This document shows positions 1 to 5,221 of a DNA stretch of 24,766 bases, piece after piece. The stretch lies in IMG/VR virus record IMGVR_UViG_3300030419_004708, positions 9,431 through 34,196 of that record. The stretch is one strand, 5' to 3'. Below the pieces are notes generated by a model. The model made no database searches. It saw nothing but the letters and a program-made list of their open reading frames with translations, and was not told the origin of the DNA. Made by a program: the position numbers and the translations under genes. The stretch is from a virus. Within the stretch, counting starts at the first letter, position 1, and each line of letters opens with the position of its first letter.

Positions 1-811
1 AAGTAATACCTTCGGCTGCATTCACAATGGCAACTTTAAGTGCGTCACCAGAAAATCCTGCTGTTACTCCGCCCGCTCCAGAGTGAAGGGTTGATCTAAC
101 ATGTTGATCACCATCATAGCCATAAATCCGAATAGAATCAGTTGCAGAGGACAGTTCCCTGCCTCCGTCTGCTTGGACAGAACCCGTCACAGTAACCACA
201 TCAGCAATACCAAGTCTTCGTCCACCAGTGATTGCAATCGGAACACCGAACCCATAACCGGGATATATTTCACCAGCAACAGTTGCTGTTGCTCCTGCGG
301 CACCACCTTGAATGATAACACCTTCGGCTGAATTACCATTTCCTCTATTCCATGCCATTGCATTTTCTATATTTAAACCACCAGTGACTTCTACTGGAAC
401 TCCATTTACCATCCCCTGAACCGTTCCGGTGACTCCAATGAAAGAACCATATCCTTTACCACTTGTGTTTCCTGAAACCGCAAAGTATTGTATTGCGTGT
501 CCTTGTCCCACTTCATTATATCCTACTGGACCGGTGCCACCTGAATCTAGGAAGTTTGAGATTTGAACTTTATCGTTGGTTTCACCGCCAATTTTACCGC
601 GAATTTCAATTGCGCCCGTTTGTCCTGCAAATTGAACTGGAAGTCCTTGACTTAAAGTTACTCTATTACCCTCTGTGTGATCTCCCCAAACAAGTTTTGA
701 AAGACTTACATGAGCATCATCCAAACTGACACCGGAAAGACCATAGTCAGTTGCCATGTTTGCGGTATCTCCGCTAATCTGTATATTAATATTTCTATCT
801 TGGTCGGCCAT
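1..811 (-). CDS. Repetitive beta-rich virion structural protein, 3' end beyond window
   Basis: The frame is open from an ATG at 811 down to the left edge, giving at least 270 residues, and the C-terminus lies outside the window. The start is supported by CCTTGGAGAA about 10 nt upstream on the minus strand. The protein starts MADQDRNINIQISGD and is rich in Gly, Val, Thr and Ile. It carries spaced repeats of the form G-x-P-(V/I)-x-(V/I/F)-(T/A)-G, for example GVPVEVTGG, GVPIAITGG and GLPVQFAGQT. That composition and periodicity suggest stacked beta modules of a phage appendage or decoration protein. Similar repetitive proteins occur among unnamed structural proteins of T4-like marine phages, but I cannot assign a T4 gene. 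It is divergent from gp33, with 98 nt between the two starts. The coding call is secure; the function is inference from composition and neighbourhood. Confidence 0.75.
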   Translation of the reverse strand, partial: MADQDRNINIQISGDTANMATDYGLSGVSLDDAHVSLSKLVWGDHTEGNRVTLSQGLPVQFAGQTGAIEIRGKIGGETNDKVQISNFLDSGGTGPVGYNEVGQGHAIQYFAVSGNTSGKGYGSFIGVTGTVQGMVNGVPVEVTGGLNIENAMAWNRGNGNSAEGVIIQGGAAGATATVAGEIYPGYGFGVPIAITGGRRLGIADVVTVTGSVQADGGRELSSATDSIRIYGYDGDQHVRSTLHSGAGGVTAGFSGDALKVAIVNAAEGIT

Positions 812-836
812 TTTTGAAATTCTCCAAGGAAAATGA

Positions 837-865
837 TTGATCTTTAATGCAATCTGTCATATTAT
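837..865 (+). promoter_or_regulatory. Possible sigma70-like promoter for gp33
   Basis: TTGATC (837-842) and TATTAT (860-865) are separated by 17 bp, a plausible host-type promoter about 45 bp before the gp33 start. The interval 812-909 is AT-rich and must also hold the promoter of the divergent minus-strand gene. A symmetric TATATATA at 863-870 could instead be a degenerate late promoter in either direction. The call rests on consensus resemblance only. Confidence 0.3.
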
Positions 866-909
866 ATATAACAAATCTTATACTTAATTATTCAAATCAG
901 GAGATCTAT

Positions 910-1137
910 ATGTTGTTTAGTAAAGAAGACAGTGATACCTTCATTAAAGAAGTGGAGCAACATGCTTCTAAAAACGATCAGAGTTATATAGACGCCACTC
1001 TGGCTGTGTGTGATAAATATGAAATAGAGCCTCTGATGATTGCAAAGATACTACCAAAGCCTATAGTTGAAAAAATAGAACAAGAGGGAATGAGTTTGAA
1101 TATACTTCCAAAGAATTCTTCCCAATTACCAGTTTAA
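910..1137 (+). CDS. 33: gp33, late-promoter transcription co-activator
   Basis: This 75-residue protein resembles T4 gp33, which bridges the beta-flap of host RNA polymerase and the sliding clamp (gp45) to activate late transcription with the late sigma factor gp55. The shared signature is SYIDAT (residues 25-30; T4 has SYLEAT from memory) followed by the IAKILPKPIVEKIEQEGM segment, equivalent to the FAKFIPSGIIEKIQSEAI region of T4. The start at 910 is preceded by AGGAG at a good distance. An in-frame ATG at 847 has no ribosome-binding site and would add residues not expected in the family. The protein is shorter than T4 gp33 (112 aa), mainly at the N-terminus. Its end, SSQLPV, does not look like the hydrophobic clamp-binding tail of T4 gp33. 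Placement directly before gp32 supports the assignment. Confidence 0.8.
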   Translation: MLFSKEDSDTFIKEVEQHASKNDQSYIDATLAVCDKYEIEPLMIAKILPKPIVEKIEQEGMSLNILPKNSSQLPV

Positions 1138-1140
1138 TGT

Positions 1141-1168
1141 TTGCATTGGCTGTAAATATCAGTATAAT
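1141..1168 (+). promoter_or_regulatory. sigma70-like promoter of gp32
   Basis: TTGCAT (1141-1146) and a perfect TATAAT (1163-1168) are separated by 16 bp just after the gp33 stop. Transcription would start near 1175, leaving a leader of about 75 nt that contains the two hairpins described separately. This would let gp32 be made early from host polymerase, apart from gp33 read-through. Confidence 0.55.
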
Positions 1169-1186
1169 GAGTATACATAGTTAAGT

Positions 1187-1229
1187 GGTAGGGAGGTCCT
1201 ACCGATGACTAGAACACGGGAGTACCGTG
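1187..1229 (+). promoter_or_regulatory. Twin hairpins in the gp32 mRNA leader
   Basis: Two short perfect hairpins lie just upstream of the gp32 ribosome-binding site. The first has GGTAGG (1187-1192) pairing with CCTACC (1198-1203) around loop GAGGT. The second has CACGG (1215-1219) pairing with CCGTG (1225-1229) around loop GAGTA. They share the core GG-GAG(N2)-CC. The Shine-Dalgarno AAGGAG is at 1236-1241, 7 nt before the ATG. In T4, gp32 represses its own translation by binding a leader nucleated by a pseudoknot. These hairpins occupy the equivalent place and are a plausible translational operator, which is inference. Confidence 0.6.
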
Positions 1230-1248
1230 AGAAATAAGGAGACAACAT

Positions 1249-2127
1249 ATGTCATTTTCAGATTTTAAGAAGCGATCTCAGTCCAGCATTGGTGATCTTA
1301 CCAAGAAGATTGAGCAACTAAACAAGAAGGATTCGTATAAAGATGACCGTTTCTGGCGTCCAGAGTTGGACAAGTCCAGTAACGGTTATGCTGTTATTCG
1401 GTTTCTTCCTGCCGTTGATGGTGAGGATCTTCCTTGGGCGAAGTATTACTCACACGGTTTCAAAGGTAAGGGTGGTTGGTATATTGAGAAGAGCCTAACA
1501 ACCATTGGACAGAAGGATCCTGTTTCAGAGATGAACACCGAACTTTGGAACAGCGGCGTTGAACGAGACAAGGATATCGCACGCGAGCGTAAACGTCGTT
1601 TGCACTACACTTCTAACATTCTTGTGGTAAGCGATCCAGCAAACCCACAGAACGAAGGTAAGGTATTCCTTTATAAGTTTGGCAAGAAGATCTTTGATAA
1701 GATTCAGGAAGCAATGCAACCAGAATTTGCTGATGAAGATCCAATCAACCCATTTGATTTTTGGAAGGGTGCAAACTTCAAGTTGAAGGTTCGCAAGGTT
1801 GCAGGATACATCAACTATGATAAATCAGAGTTTGATTCACCTTCACAAGTGTTTGATGGTGATGATCAGAAGTTGGAGGAACTGTGGAAGACAGAATATC
1901 CTCTTTCTGAATTTACCGATCCATCCACGTTCAAGACGTATGATGAACTAAAGAAGAAACTACATGAAGTTATTGGTTCTGATATTCGTCAGACAGAGGT
2001 GGTAGAAACTTCTACTGCGGAAAGCACAAGTTTCACCGAAGACGATTCTCCTTCAACTCGTAATGTTGAGGACACACAAGAAGATACAGACGCTCTATCA
2101 TATTTTGAAAAGTTGGCGAACGAGTGA
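1249..2127 (+). CDS. 32: gp32, single-stranded DNA-binding protein
   Basis: This 292-residue protein coats ssDNA at the replication fork and in recombination and is close to T4 gp32 in length (301 aa). The N-terminus holds the basic cooperativity (LAST-type) motif FKKRSQSS (residues 6-13). The OB-fold core contains NGYAVIRFLP (about 45-54), HGFKGKGGWYIE, then NILVVSDP and NEGKVFLYKFGKKI. The C-terminus (about 250-292) is acidic and Ser/Thr-rich, as expected for the partner-binding tail. His69 matches the T4 zinc-ligand histidine, but the three zinc cysteines are absent and the whole protein has no cysteine. The replacing segment, EKSLTTIGQKDPVSE, resembles cyanomyovirus gp32 as I remember it. 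AAGGAG lies 7 nt upstream. The gene ends in a strong terminator. Confidence 0.95.
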   Translation: MSFSDFKKRSQSSIGDLTKKIEQLNKKDSYKDDRFWRPELDKSSNGYAVIRFLPAVDGEDLPWAKYYSHGFKGKGGWYIEKSLTTIGQKDPVSEMNTELWNSGVERDKDIARERKRRLHYTSNILVVSDPANPQNEGKVFLYKFGKKIFDKIQEAMQPEFADEDPINPFDFWKGANFKLKVRKVAGYINYDKSEFDSPSQVFDGDDQKLEELWKTEYPLSEFTDPSTFKTYDELKKKLHEVIGSDIRQTEVVETSTAESTSFTEDDSPSTRNVEDTQEDTDALSYFEKLANE

Positions 2128-2150
2128 TCTGAGTCACCCAATTCTTGTGG

Positions 2151-2180
2151 AAAAAGGAGTCCTTCGGGACTCCTTTTTTT
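2151..2180. terminator. Bidirectional intrinsic terminator with UUCG loop
   Basis: AGGAGTCC (2155-2162) pairs perfectly with GGACTCCT (2167-2174) around a TTCG tetraloop. It is preceded by an A-run (2151-2155) and followed by a T-run (2174-2180), so it can terminate on either strand. It sits between the convergent ends of gp32 and the minus-strand cluster. The TAA of the minus-strand gene (2181-2179) lies at the edge of the T-run. Confidence 0.93.
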
Positions 2181-3135
2181 ATCCTAAAGTTGTTCTCCAA
2201 GCAGGCAAGTTTCCAGTTGAGCGAAGGAAAGATTTACCAGAACCAATTGTAGAAGAAGAACCACGATTTACTGAACCACCATTGTTGTTTGGGTTTGGTG
2301 GGGGAGTAACTGGATTTGTGGGAACCGGGGCCGGAGCAGGAGACTTCAAATTCTGTTCTTTGAGATTAGAATTTTCTCCCATAGCCTCACTTGCAATTGC
2401 TGATGGATTTTGTTTTGTTGGTTCTAGACCTAAAAATCCCTGAATAGATGTTATGATATTTGAACCAAGACCCTCTAACATTTCCATAATATTTGATTGA
2501 GGTGCAATAATTTCTGGTTCTAATTTACCACTATCATCAGTTGCACCACCAACTAATGCTGGTTGTTCTTCCAACACTGTTCCTCCATTATGGAACATTG
2601 GTATTTTTACTGTGTTTTTATTTTTGTTTATTACATTGGTTATATTCTTTGTTAATAACTCATAATTCATATTCTTCATAGAATTTTCTATTTGTTCTTG
2701 GTTATTTGTTGTGTTGTGGTTTATCTTATTAGTTTTATCAATCAAAAAGGACTTGTTTACAATATCATTAGTTTTATTAATCAAAAAGGATTTGTTTGAA
2801 ATGTCCTTCGTATAATTTTTTATAAAAGATGATCTATTTACAGTATTTGTAATGTAGTTATTTTTGTTTTGATTCTTTAATAGATTTTCCACTTTCATCA
2901 TTTTCATTATTTTTTGCGGATTTGTTCTTATGAAATCATCAAGTTTATCAGATAATTTTTTGATGGAAACCATAGATTCATCGTTGTTATCGTTTTTGGT
3001 ATCCTGATTGTGCCGAACCTCGGGAATAGTTAAAATTTTAGAATAGAGATTTGGTTTATCTTTGAAGTTCAAAAATTTAACACCATTTTCAGACTTCAAC
3101 ATCTTTTTGAGAAGATTTTCTTTATTCTTTTTCAT
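2179..3135 (-). CDS. Small tape-measure-like tail protein, uncertain
   Basis: This 318-residue protein starts 3 nt after the stop of the gp26 frameshift extension, suggesting coupled translation. The N-terminal 170 residues are very Lys/Asn-rich and probably helical or extended. They contain three degenerate 13-residue repeats (NKSFLINKTNDIV type). The middle carries FHNGGTVLEEQPALVGG followed by EPEIIAP, which resembles the NGG...VGE.GPE.i.P motif near the C-terminus of many tape-measure proteins. The end is a Pro/Asn/Gly-rich linker closing with a short basic tail. Position after a G/GT-like chaperone pair fits a tape measure. At 318 residues it is much shorter than T4 gp29 (590), so it may be an accessory, a shortened relative, or an unrelated virion protein. 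The ribosome-binding site is weak. The coding call is firm; the function is tentative. Confidence 0.45.
   Translation of the reverse strand: MKKNKENLLKKMLKSENGVKFLNFKDKPNLYSKILTIPEVRHNQDTKNDNNDESMVSIKKLSDKLDDFIRTNPQKIMKMMKVENLLKNQNKNNYITNTVNRSSFIKNYTKDISNKSFLINKTNDIVNKSFLIDKTNKINHNTTNNQEQIENSMKNMNYELLTKNITNVINKNKNTVKIPMFHNGGTVLEEQPALVGGATDDSGKLEPEIIAPQSNIMEMLEGLGSNIITSIQGFLGLEPTKQNPSAIASEAMGENSNLKEQNLKSPAPAPVPTNPVTPPPNPNNNGGSVNRGSSSTIGSGKSFLRSTGNLPAWRTTLG
2728..2844 (-). repeat. Tandem 39-bp coding repeats
   Basis: Two adjacent 39-bp units (2728-2766 and 2767-2805) match at 34 of 39 positions by my count. A more diverged third unit extends to about 2844. Each encodes 13 residues of the type NKSFLI(N/D)KTN(D/K)I, within the Lys/Asn-rich N-terminal half of the protein at 2179-3135. 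Repeat number could change easily by slippage or recombination. Confidence 0.7.
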
Positions 3136-3138
3136 TTC

Positions 3139-3351
3139 TTATCCATACCTTGATCTATTTTTTGATTGCATTTGTGAAAGTTTGATTTTTTCATTTTCAT
3201 TTTTTATGAAAGCGATTACCTGGCTTAAATATATATCTCTTTCCCAAGGAATCATGTTCTCCAATTCAGATAAATTATAATTGTGTATATGAATTAGTTG
3301 GAAGTTAACAACAAAGTAGTCTTTCAGGCTTAGGTGACTAAGCCCTAGCCG
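3139..3351 (-). CDS. Start-less -1 frame extension of gp26 (predicted frameshift product)
   Basis: This open frame gives 70 residues after the shift site and stops with TAA at 3141-3139. It has no ATG before its residue 33, inside the best-looking part, and no ribosome-binding site. Expression as a -1 frameshift fusion to gp26 is therefore the natural reading: 238 + 70 = 308 residues covering 4064-3139. The extension contains NYNLSELENMIPWERDIYL followed by a charged helix (about extension residues 25-60). That pattern resembles the T domain of tail-assembly chaperones and the small orphan ORFs seen after gp26-like genes. In T4, gene 26 is followed by gene 51, a hub assembly factor, and the extension could be functionally related; that link is speculative. 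The tape-measure-like gene starts 3 nt downstream. Confidence 0.75.
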   Translation of the reverse strand, partial: RLGLSHLSLKDYFVVNFQLIHIHNYNLSELENMIPWERDIYLSQVIAFIKNENEKIKLSQMQSKNRSRYG

Positions 3352-3357
3352 AAAAAA
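3327..3357 (-). promoter_or_regulatory. -1 programmed ribosomal frameshift signal at the end of gp26
   Basis: On the minus strand, the heptamer T_TTT_TTC (3357-3351) lies in the correct phase of gp26 codons GAT TTT TTC. A 6-nt spacer GGCTAG (3350-3345) contains the zero-frame stop TAG. A perfect 7-bp stem follows, GGCTTAG (3344-3338 side read as CC..., 3333-3327 partner CTAAGCC), around a 4-nt loop. Slippery site, spacing and stimulatory stem all match canonical -1 signals. A -1 slip enters the open 70-codon frame. Confidence 0.8.
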
Positions 3358-4064
3358 TCCGATAGACCACTCAGCAGCACCTCCCTCTCTACACCATCAG
3401 AGGTAACATAGTTGATTGATTTTTCCAATTTTGGTATATTCACAAAGAAATTGAGTATTTTTTCAAATTGACTTTTTGTCATGTTGTCAACAAATTCTTC
3501 TACTTCAACAATTGGAAGTTGATCCACATTAATGGTTTCTTCTTTGGTTATTATTTTATCAATGCATCTTATTGCTAGATTATAAAATGATTCAGGATCT
3601 TGGAAATCAACCTCATAATCTTGATCTAATATTGTTTTTAGTGTGGGGTATTTCATTTTCAAAATAATATCGTCGCTTATTTTTATCTTATTTTCTTTTT
3701 GGGGTGTTCCTTTTAATTCTATTTCATTTAAATTAACTTCTAATTGGATTTCTTCTTCGGTGATAGGACATTTTATGATAGGATTTGCTAACTCTCCAAT
3801 TGATTTTGATCTTAATTTTATGAACAAATATTCAAGATCAAACAGAGGAAGAGAACTTGCATCACGAACACCATCAACACAATATTCTATAATTCTTTGT
3901 ATTGAATTTAATACCTCAGTGGTGCTTCCTGTATTTTGTGCCACAAGTAAAACCTTTTCTTCCTTTACCAGAAAAGGTCTAAATTTTGTTTTTTCCCCGG
4001 TGGAGGGAATGGTTATATCATACTTTGGTATGTTTGCCGTTAGGAGTTCAGATAAACGATTCAT
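3345..4064 (-). CDS. 26: gp26-like baseplate hub assembly protein / chaperone
   Basis: This 239-residue protein belongs to the T4 gp26-like baseplate family as found in marine T4-like phages (T4 gp26 is 208 aa). Supporting patterns are the N-terminal ITIPSTGEKTKFRPFLVKEE (about residues 18-37), then a helical stretch with CVDG, and FDLEYLFIKLRSKSIGE (about 98-114). A CPIT pattern and a long acidic C-terminal half follow. Family members act in hub assembly and may behave as a tail-assembly chaperone; here the -1 frameshift signal at the last codons supports the chaperone reading. AAAGGA lies 8-9 nt before the ATG. The gene starts 17 nt after the gp54-like stop, probably in the same transcript. 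The zero-frame product ends DFFG before TAG. Confidence 0.75.
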   Translation of the reverse strand: MNRLSELLTANIPKYDITIPSTGEKTKFRPFLVKEEKVLLVAQNTGSTTEVLNSIQRIIEYCVDGVRDASSLPLFDLEYLFIKLRSKSIGELANPIIKCPITEEEIQLEVNLNEIELKGTPQKENKIKISDDIILKMKYPTLKTILDQDYEVDFQDPESFYNLAIRCIDKIITKEETINVDQLPIVEVEEFVDNMTKSQFEKILNFFVNIPKLEKSINYVTSDGVEREVLLSGLSDFFG

Positions 4065-4081
4065 AATATATTTCCTTTATT

Positions 4082-4690
4082 CTATAATGTGTATGATCCT
4101 GATCTACTTATATACTCTTCTGATTCGAATTCGTATTTTCTATAATCAAACAAAACCTGAAGGCGAGTATAGTCATTTATCATTCCTGCACCAAAGTTTG
4201 ACGGAGTTATACTTGATGGGAATGCTCCATAAAAGAAGTATTTCGATGTAGGATTTGATTGTGCATCAAGAGTATAAAGAACAAACTGATATCCTTCTTC
4301 CCTTCCTCTTAATGAAGAATCTCTACCATCAGCGAATCCTGTGTGGGGATCAACGTATGAGTCCATCCATGCTTCAAAGAAAGATCTTTCTCTTTGTTTT
4401 TCTGATACAGGGAAACTCATGGTAACTGTTCCATCAAACTGTTGACCGGATGGTATTTTTCTCATAGCAGAGAAAAAATGCTCACCGATTGATATTAAAC
4501 TTCTGCCTGGAAATGAAACTGCTTCTGGTTGAAAAATTCCTACAAGATTACTTAAGTTTCTATTTGTAACTTGATTTGCTATAGGAGTAAAATCTACTGC
4601 AAATCTAGTGGGTTTGGATAACCCCACTCCTGATAGAAAGGTTCCCTTGAAGTTGTCAATTGAATTTGATTCTGGACCTATGATTGCCAT
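4082..4690 (-). CDS. 54: gp19/gp54-family tail tube or tube-initiator protein
   Basis: This 202-residue protein has the fold signature of the T4 gp19-like tube family. It shows FKGTFLSGVGLSKPTRFAV near the N-terminus, AVSFPGRSL and the KIPSG segment (about 56-80), then a beta strand TVTMSFPV followed by FFEAWMD, and a C-terminal YTRLQVLFDYRKYEF strand pair. gp54 starts the tail tube on the baseplate hub and gp19 polymerises above it. Length (gp19 163, gp54 320 in T4) does not decide between them. Neighbours gp26, gp4 and gp48 favour gp54, since gp19 usually sits beside gp18, which is not seen here. GAAGGA precedes the start. A perfect T4-type late promoter lies 22 bp upstream. gp26 follows after 17 nt. 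Confidence 0.65.
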   Translation of the reverse strand: MAIIGPESNSIDNFKGTFLSGVGLSKPTRFAVDFTPIANQVTNRNLSNLVGIFQPEAVSFPGRSLISIGEHFFSAMRKIPSGQQFDGTVTMSFPVSEKQRERSFFEAWMDSYVDPHTGFADGRDSSLRGREEGYQFVLYTLDAQSNPTSKYFFYGAFPSSITPSNFGAGMINDYTRLQVLFDYRKYEFESEEYISRSGSYTL

Positions 4691-4711
4691 TTTTGTATCC
4701 TTCTTCTAATT

Positions 4712-4719
4712 TATTTATA
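4712..4719 (-). promoter_or_regulatory. T4-type late promoter TATAAATA
   Basis: On the minus strand TATAAATA is a perfect match to the T4 late promoter -10 element. It lies in the 44-bp gap between gp4 and the gp54-like gene, 22 bp before the ATG at 4690. Transcription would start around 4705 and leave a short leader with GAAGGA. It would drive gp54-like, gp26, the frameshift extension and the tape-measure-like gene as one late unit. The presence of gp33 in the window fits. Confidence 0.7.
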
Positions 4720-4734
4720 CTAGAAAAAATAATT

Positions 4735-5169
4735 TTATGGTAAAATAGTGTCTTCTGTTAAGATTATGAACTTCCATCCTTCTTTATCACACATCTTTTT
4801 TGCGGATTTCCACTTTGCTTCGTTTATTGTGTATGTCATACATTCATTTAGATATGATTTTGTTTGTTTTTTTGCTTTCTTGGGTGGTTTTGTTTGTTTT
4901 TTAGGTTTTACTTCTATGACATATGTTTTAACTTCTCCAGAGTTGTTTTTTATTTCTGCAATGAAATCAGGATAGTATCTGTGGATCTTTTTATCCACTG
5001 GAGAATAATATGGAACTATAAGTTCTTCGCTGCCCCACCTAATCACATTACAATTATGATCTAGGTATTTACAAACTCTTCTTTCCCACAAAGATCTACA
5101 GATTATTTTTGTGGGATCCCCAATATACTTGGTTGGATTTTCTGCTTTATATTTTGTCTTGTATGCCAT
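4735..5169 (-). CDS. 4: gp4, head completion nuclease-like protein
   Basis: This 144-residue protein matches T4 gp4 (150 aa; also called gp50), which acts on filled heads before tail joining. Conserved patterns are GDPTKIICRSLWER (residues 17-30), WGSEELIVPYYSPVDKK (45-61) and a nuclease-like site: Pro67-Asp68 in YYPDF, then Glu86-Val87-Lys88 in VIEVKPKK, a PD-(D/E)xK arrangement. A C-terminal EAKWKSAKKMC...GWKFIILTED block follows. ATG at 5169 is chosen because the protein aligns from there; the upstream extension to 5253 would enter the divergent gp48 leader. No clear Shine-Dalgarno is visible, so translation may start on a very short leader. The gene order gp4 next to gp53/gp48 recalls T4, where 4 and 53 are adjacent. 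Confidence 0.9.
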   Translation of the reverse strand: MAYKTKYKAENPTKYIGDPTKIICRSLWERRVCKYLDHNCNVIRWGSEELIVPYYSPVDKKIHRYYPDFIAEIKNNSGEVKTYVIEVKPKKQTKPPKKAKKQTKSYLNECMTYTINEAKWKSAKKMCDKEGWKFIILTEDTILP

Positions 5170-5221
5170 ACTATTATGTATTTTTATCATACATATAGTA
5201 AACACACTCGGAGATAGAAAT
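5170..5221. promoter_or_regulatory. Divergent promoter region between gp4 and gp48
   Basis: This 52-bp gap separates divergent starts. On the plus strand it contains CATACATATAGTAAAC (5188-5203), which recurs with one mismatch before the tail-fibre gene and is a candidate promoter element. CGGAG (5209-5213) is the gp48 ribosome-binding site. On the minus strand TAAAAATA (5186-5179) is one mismatch from the late consensus and would give gp4 an almost leaderless mRNA. Confidence 0.45.

Noticed and set aside
101-331. Plus-strand ORF of 76 codons and the similar one at 463-729
   Set aside because: Both are antisense shadows of the minus-strand structural gene covering 1-811, with low-complexity unlikely protein and no ribosome-binding site.
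2063-2443. Plus-strand ORF overlapping the end of gp32
   Set aside because: It runs through the terminator and antisense to the Pro/Gly-rich end of the minus-strand gene; no start signal.
3643-4251. 202-codon plus-strand ORF
   Set aside because: Antisense to gp26 and the gp54-like gene, whose frames carry recognisable family patterns and ribosome-binding sites.
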